Below, piece after piece: positions 19,594-21,797 of a stretch of 21,797 nt of DNA (the first letter of the stretch is position 1; the number at the start of each line of letters is the position of its first letter). The translations under genes were made by a program, and so were the position numbers. Under the pieces are notes generated by a model. The model made no database searches. It worked only from the letters and a program-made list of their open reading frames with translations, and was not told where the DNA came from. The stretch is from contig JBHIEE010000038.1 of the NCBI GenBank assembly GCA_046760445.1, positions 1 to 21,797 of the forward strand, written 5' to 3'. This DNA comes from JBHIEE01 sp046760445 (GTDB lineage: Bacteria; Acidobacteriota; Aminicenantia; JdFR-78).

Positions 19594-21797
19594 CTATTTT
19601 CTATCAGATATTTTTATTTTAATTAAAAGAAACATCCAAAAGATTAAACAGGCTAAATTTAATGAGGCTATTAGCCAACAAGAATAAACCATACCGAGAA
19701 TTGGCACAAGAATAGCCCCTGTTAAAAGAGCCCCAAAACAAGCTCCGAAATGATCCGCCCAGTCAATAAGACCTGCTGTTTTGCTCATGACTTCCCCAGA
19801 TTCAATATATAACTTACTTGATAGGGGAAACTCCACGCCGGTTAAAAATCCGGCTATTAAAAGCAAAGCCATAAAAGAAGTCTGAGAAAAAAATAAAGGT
19901 AGCTTAGACATAATTCCTGATGAAAATTCAGCTAAAATTAAAGGCAGGAGGACAGCCAAAAGAATGATTCCTGCTTCAATAGCGATGAAGGTCTTTATAC
20001 CACTTTTCATTTTTTTAAGCCTGAAGTTCATCGTCAGTCCACCAAGCCCTAAGCCAAACATAAAAATTGCTGTGACTAAAGCTATTCTCTGGTATAAATA
20101 TCCATATAAATTTTGAAAGGCAAATATAAGAATTATTTCAAATCCCATGGCAGCAAATCCACCGGCTGCCACAGCAAACAAGCAATTGAATTTTTGCTGT
20201 TTAAAACGATCTCGCTTTACAAAAAAAACATAAAGGATTCTAATTAAAACCAGCGAACTTATAACTAAGATAGCCCATTTGAAATTCAAATTTTCAACCC
20301 ATTTTAAGAATCTTTCAAATCGAGATTTTTGAAGCCTGACTGGTCTTGAAAACTTATCCCATAGTAAGAGATTAAAGAAATAAGTGACTGGTCTCAGGTC
20401 AGTGTTTAATTTTACCCCTTTTCTTTCCAGTAGAGATCTTCGGACAAATTCTACCCGCTCTGGCTGAAAGATAATAAAAAAGTTGTACTTTGAAAAATAG
20501 GGAGTTTTTATCTTTCTTTCACTATATCTTTTTTCTAATATTTTAAGATCAGAGGTAACGATGCCGGAAGACATTGAAGCAAAAAGGTGATTTTGATTCC
20601 CTGAACTTATCACCACATAAGGAAAAACTTTGCGCAGGGTGTGAAATACAGAACCTGTATAATCTGCCACTACTTCACCAAAATAATTTTCAGAAGATGT
20701 TAGATATAGGGCAAGAACACCTGTTGGAGTCAATATTTCCTTCACTTCTTGGAAAAACTCGAGTGTGTAGTATCTATTCAACATAGCAGTAGAGGGATCA
20801 GGTAAGTCCAAAAATACTAAATCATATTTTTCTCTTGTGGTTTTTACGAAAAATCGGCCGTCAGTATAAAATATTTTTACTATAGGATTTTTTAAGGCTT
20901 TTTTATCTTCATCTGGTAGATAAGAATATATAGCACTTATTAATTTCGAATCAAGTTGAACATAGTGGAGCACAGCAAGAGGACTCATTAACATTTGTCT
21001 TATTAACCCCCCAGCCCCATTTCCTATCAGCAACACCCGTTTAGGATTTGGATGTTGCGCAAGGACAAAGTTTGCTTGATTGGCATACCCATATTCATCA
21101 GGAAATGAAAAAGCAACATGTCCATTTCCAAAAACACTATATTGTCCACTTTGTTCTGCGATTACAACATTCTGATATTTTGTGTCTATGGATTTAAGTA
21201 ATTCAATTCTCTCGCTTATTGAATTCCATCGTTTTATGATGGTCAATTGTTCAAGTTTTTTTAAATAACTAAAAGAAAAATATGCTATTCCTATAAGAAT
21301 TATAAAGACCCCTATAGCTAAGGGCTTAAGGAATCTTCCTTTAAATAGAAAACCAGTGCTGACTGAGAGAACCACAAATATTAAAATACCTACAATTATA
21401 TAAGTGCTCACATAACCAACCAATAAGAAGGTGAAAATCACGCCACCCAAAAGACTTCCAAATGCCTCAAAGACATAAACCCAGCCTATAGTAGTTGCTC
21501 CCTTTTCCTTTCCAACAGAAAACAGCCGGCAGCCAATAGGGAAAGTGAAGCCTATCATGAAGCTAAAGGGAGCAATAGCCAGAATAGTAAAATAGAACAT
21601 AGGCGTAAAAGGAATATACTGTCCCTGAGGAATTTCCAATATGCTCCGAACAGTGCGGATAAGATATATCTGAGCTATAGAAATGAGGACGCCAAGAATA
21701 ATTGAAGAAAGAAATATAGAACGCAAATGTTTGATTCTGGTGGAGAGATATGATCCAACCTGAGCCCCAACAGCAATCCAAAATAACCAGGCTGCTA
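19594..21797 (-). CDS. Membrane-embedded spermidine-synthase-like protein (partial, 5' end outside window)
   Basis: The frame stays open to the window edge, so at least 733 residues are visible and the N-terminus is missing; the TTG at 21726 is not the start (coding continues upstream as AAWLFWIAVGAQVGSYL). The order is an N-terminal membrane part of about four to five visible helices, a central spermidine-synthase-like Rossmann domain, and a C-terminal membrane part of about seven to eight helices. The central domain shows VLLIGNGAGGLIRQML, YVQLDSKL (acidic ligand Asp), YTDGRFFV and DLPDPSTAMLNRYYTLEFF, where polyamine synthases place their catalytic Asp. Fused proteins of this kind are widespread but poorly characterised; aminopropyl transfer is not shown. 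C-terminal GxGLGG and EFPLSSKLY recall transporter-like repeats. Confidence 0.82.
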   Translation of the reverse strand, partial: AAWLFWIAVGAQVGSYLSTRIKHLRSIFLSSIILGVLISIAQIYLIRTVRSILEIPQGQYIPFTPMFYFTILAIAPFSFMIGFTFPIGCRLFSVGKEKGATTIGWVYVFEAFGSLLGGVIFTFLLVGYVSTYIIVGILIFVVLSVSTGFLFKGRFLKPLAIGVFIILIGIAYFSFSYLKKLEQLTIIKRWNSISERIELLKSIDTKYQNVVIAEQSGQYSVFGNGHVAFSFPDEYGYANQANFVLAQHPNPKRVLLIGNGAGGLIRQMLMSPLAVLHYVQLDSKLISAIYSYLPDEDKKALKNPIVKIFYTDGRFFVKTTREKYDLVFLDLPDPSTAMLNRYYTLEFFQEVKEILTPTGVLALYLTSSENYFGEVVADYTGSVFHTLRKVFPYVVISSGNQNHLFASMSSGIVTSDLKILEKRYSERKIKTPYFSKYNFFIIFQPERVEFVRRSLLERKGVKLNTDLRPVTYFFNLLLWDKFSRPVRLQKSRFERFLKWVENLNFKWAILVISSLVLIRILYVFFVKRDRFKQQKFNCLFAVAAGGFAAMGFEIILIFAFQNLYGYLYQRIALVTAIFMFGLGLGGLTMNFRLKKMKSGIKTFIAIEAGIILLAVLLPLILAEFSSGIMSKLPLFFSQTSFMALLLIAGFLTGVEFPLSSKLYIESGEVMSKTAGLIDWADHFGACFGALLTGAILVPILGMVYSCWLIASLNLACLIFWMFLLIKIKISDRK

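Overview
The window is AT-rich bacterial DNA from a Gram-negative cell. It has a TolC-type outer-membrane channel, a WaaE-like glycosyltransferase of the kind that builds lipopolysaccharide core, exported lipoprotein-like proteins, and the peptidoglycan genes murA and murB. Most genes start with a clear Shine-Dalgarno site. The spaces between genes are unusually rich in dispersed palindromic repeats. The gene set (secreted M28 peptidase with a C-terminal beta domain, PD40 propeller protein, eukaryote-type citrate synthase, membrane-embedded spermidine-synthase-like protein) recalls uncultivated lineages such as Aminicenantes. That placement is an impression from gene style, and the sequence alone does not prove it.

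Layout. 1-246: 3' end of an ABC-2-like permease. 371-807: hicBA toxin-antitoxin pair. 808-1468: repeats and a promoter. 1469-3025: TolC-family protein. 3026-3701: a repeat island with a GC-rich tandem pair of cloverleaf-like structures (3279-3468). 3702-7508: a tightly packed operon of two glycosyltransferases, a GNAT acyltransferase and an N-succinylamino-acid-racemase-type enolase-superfamily enzyme. 7568-7722: a second copy of a repeat with terminal inverted repeats. 7760-8827: DapB-like dehydrogenase, convergent with a class IV aminotransferase (8843-9673). Divergent promoters then lead to free-methionine-(R)-sulfoxide reductase (9919-10377) and an exported M28 peptidase (10432-11772). 11839-13143: citrate synthase on the minus strand with a long structured leader, divergent from murA and a HIT protein (13424-15038). 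15130-15434: a broken UPF0173 hydrolase. 15496-16834: NYN-domain and DUF2520 proteins. Minus strand 21797 to 16800: membrane spermidine-synthase-like protein, SGNH hydrolase-like protein, PD40 propeller lipoprotein-like protein, and murB.

How the genes fit together. MurA and MurB catalyse consecutive steps (UDP-GlcNAc to UDP-MurNAc). The GNAT/racemase pair matches the known D- to L-amino-acid conversion through N-succinyl intermediates, although the desuccinylase is not here. The M28 peptidase and the PD40 protein share an almost identical 41-base translation-initiation segment, so they were probably linked by recombination or share translational control.

The strongest unexplained signals are the tandem cloverleaf element, in which every imperfect pair in the main stems is G-T when read on the plus strand, the heptad-periodic and palindromic repeat families, the structured citrate synthase leader, and several genes without a Shine-Dalgarno site whose start codons lie just downstream of -10-like hexamers. 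No tRNA, rRNA, CRISPR array or transposase gene was seen.
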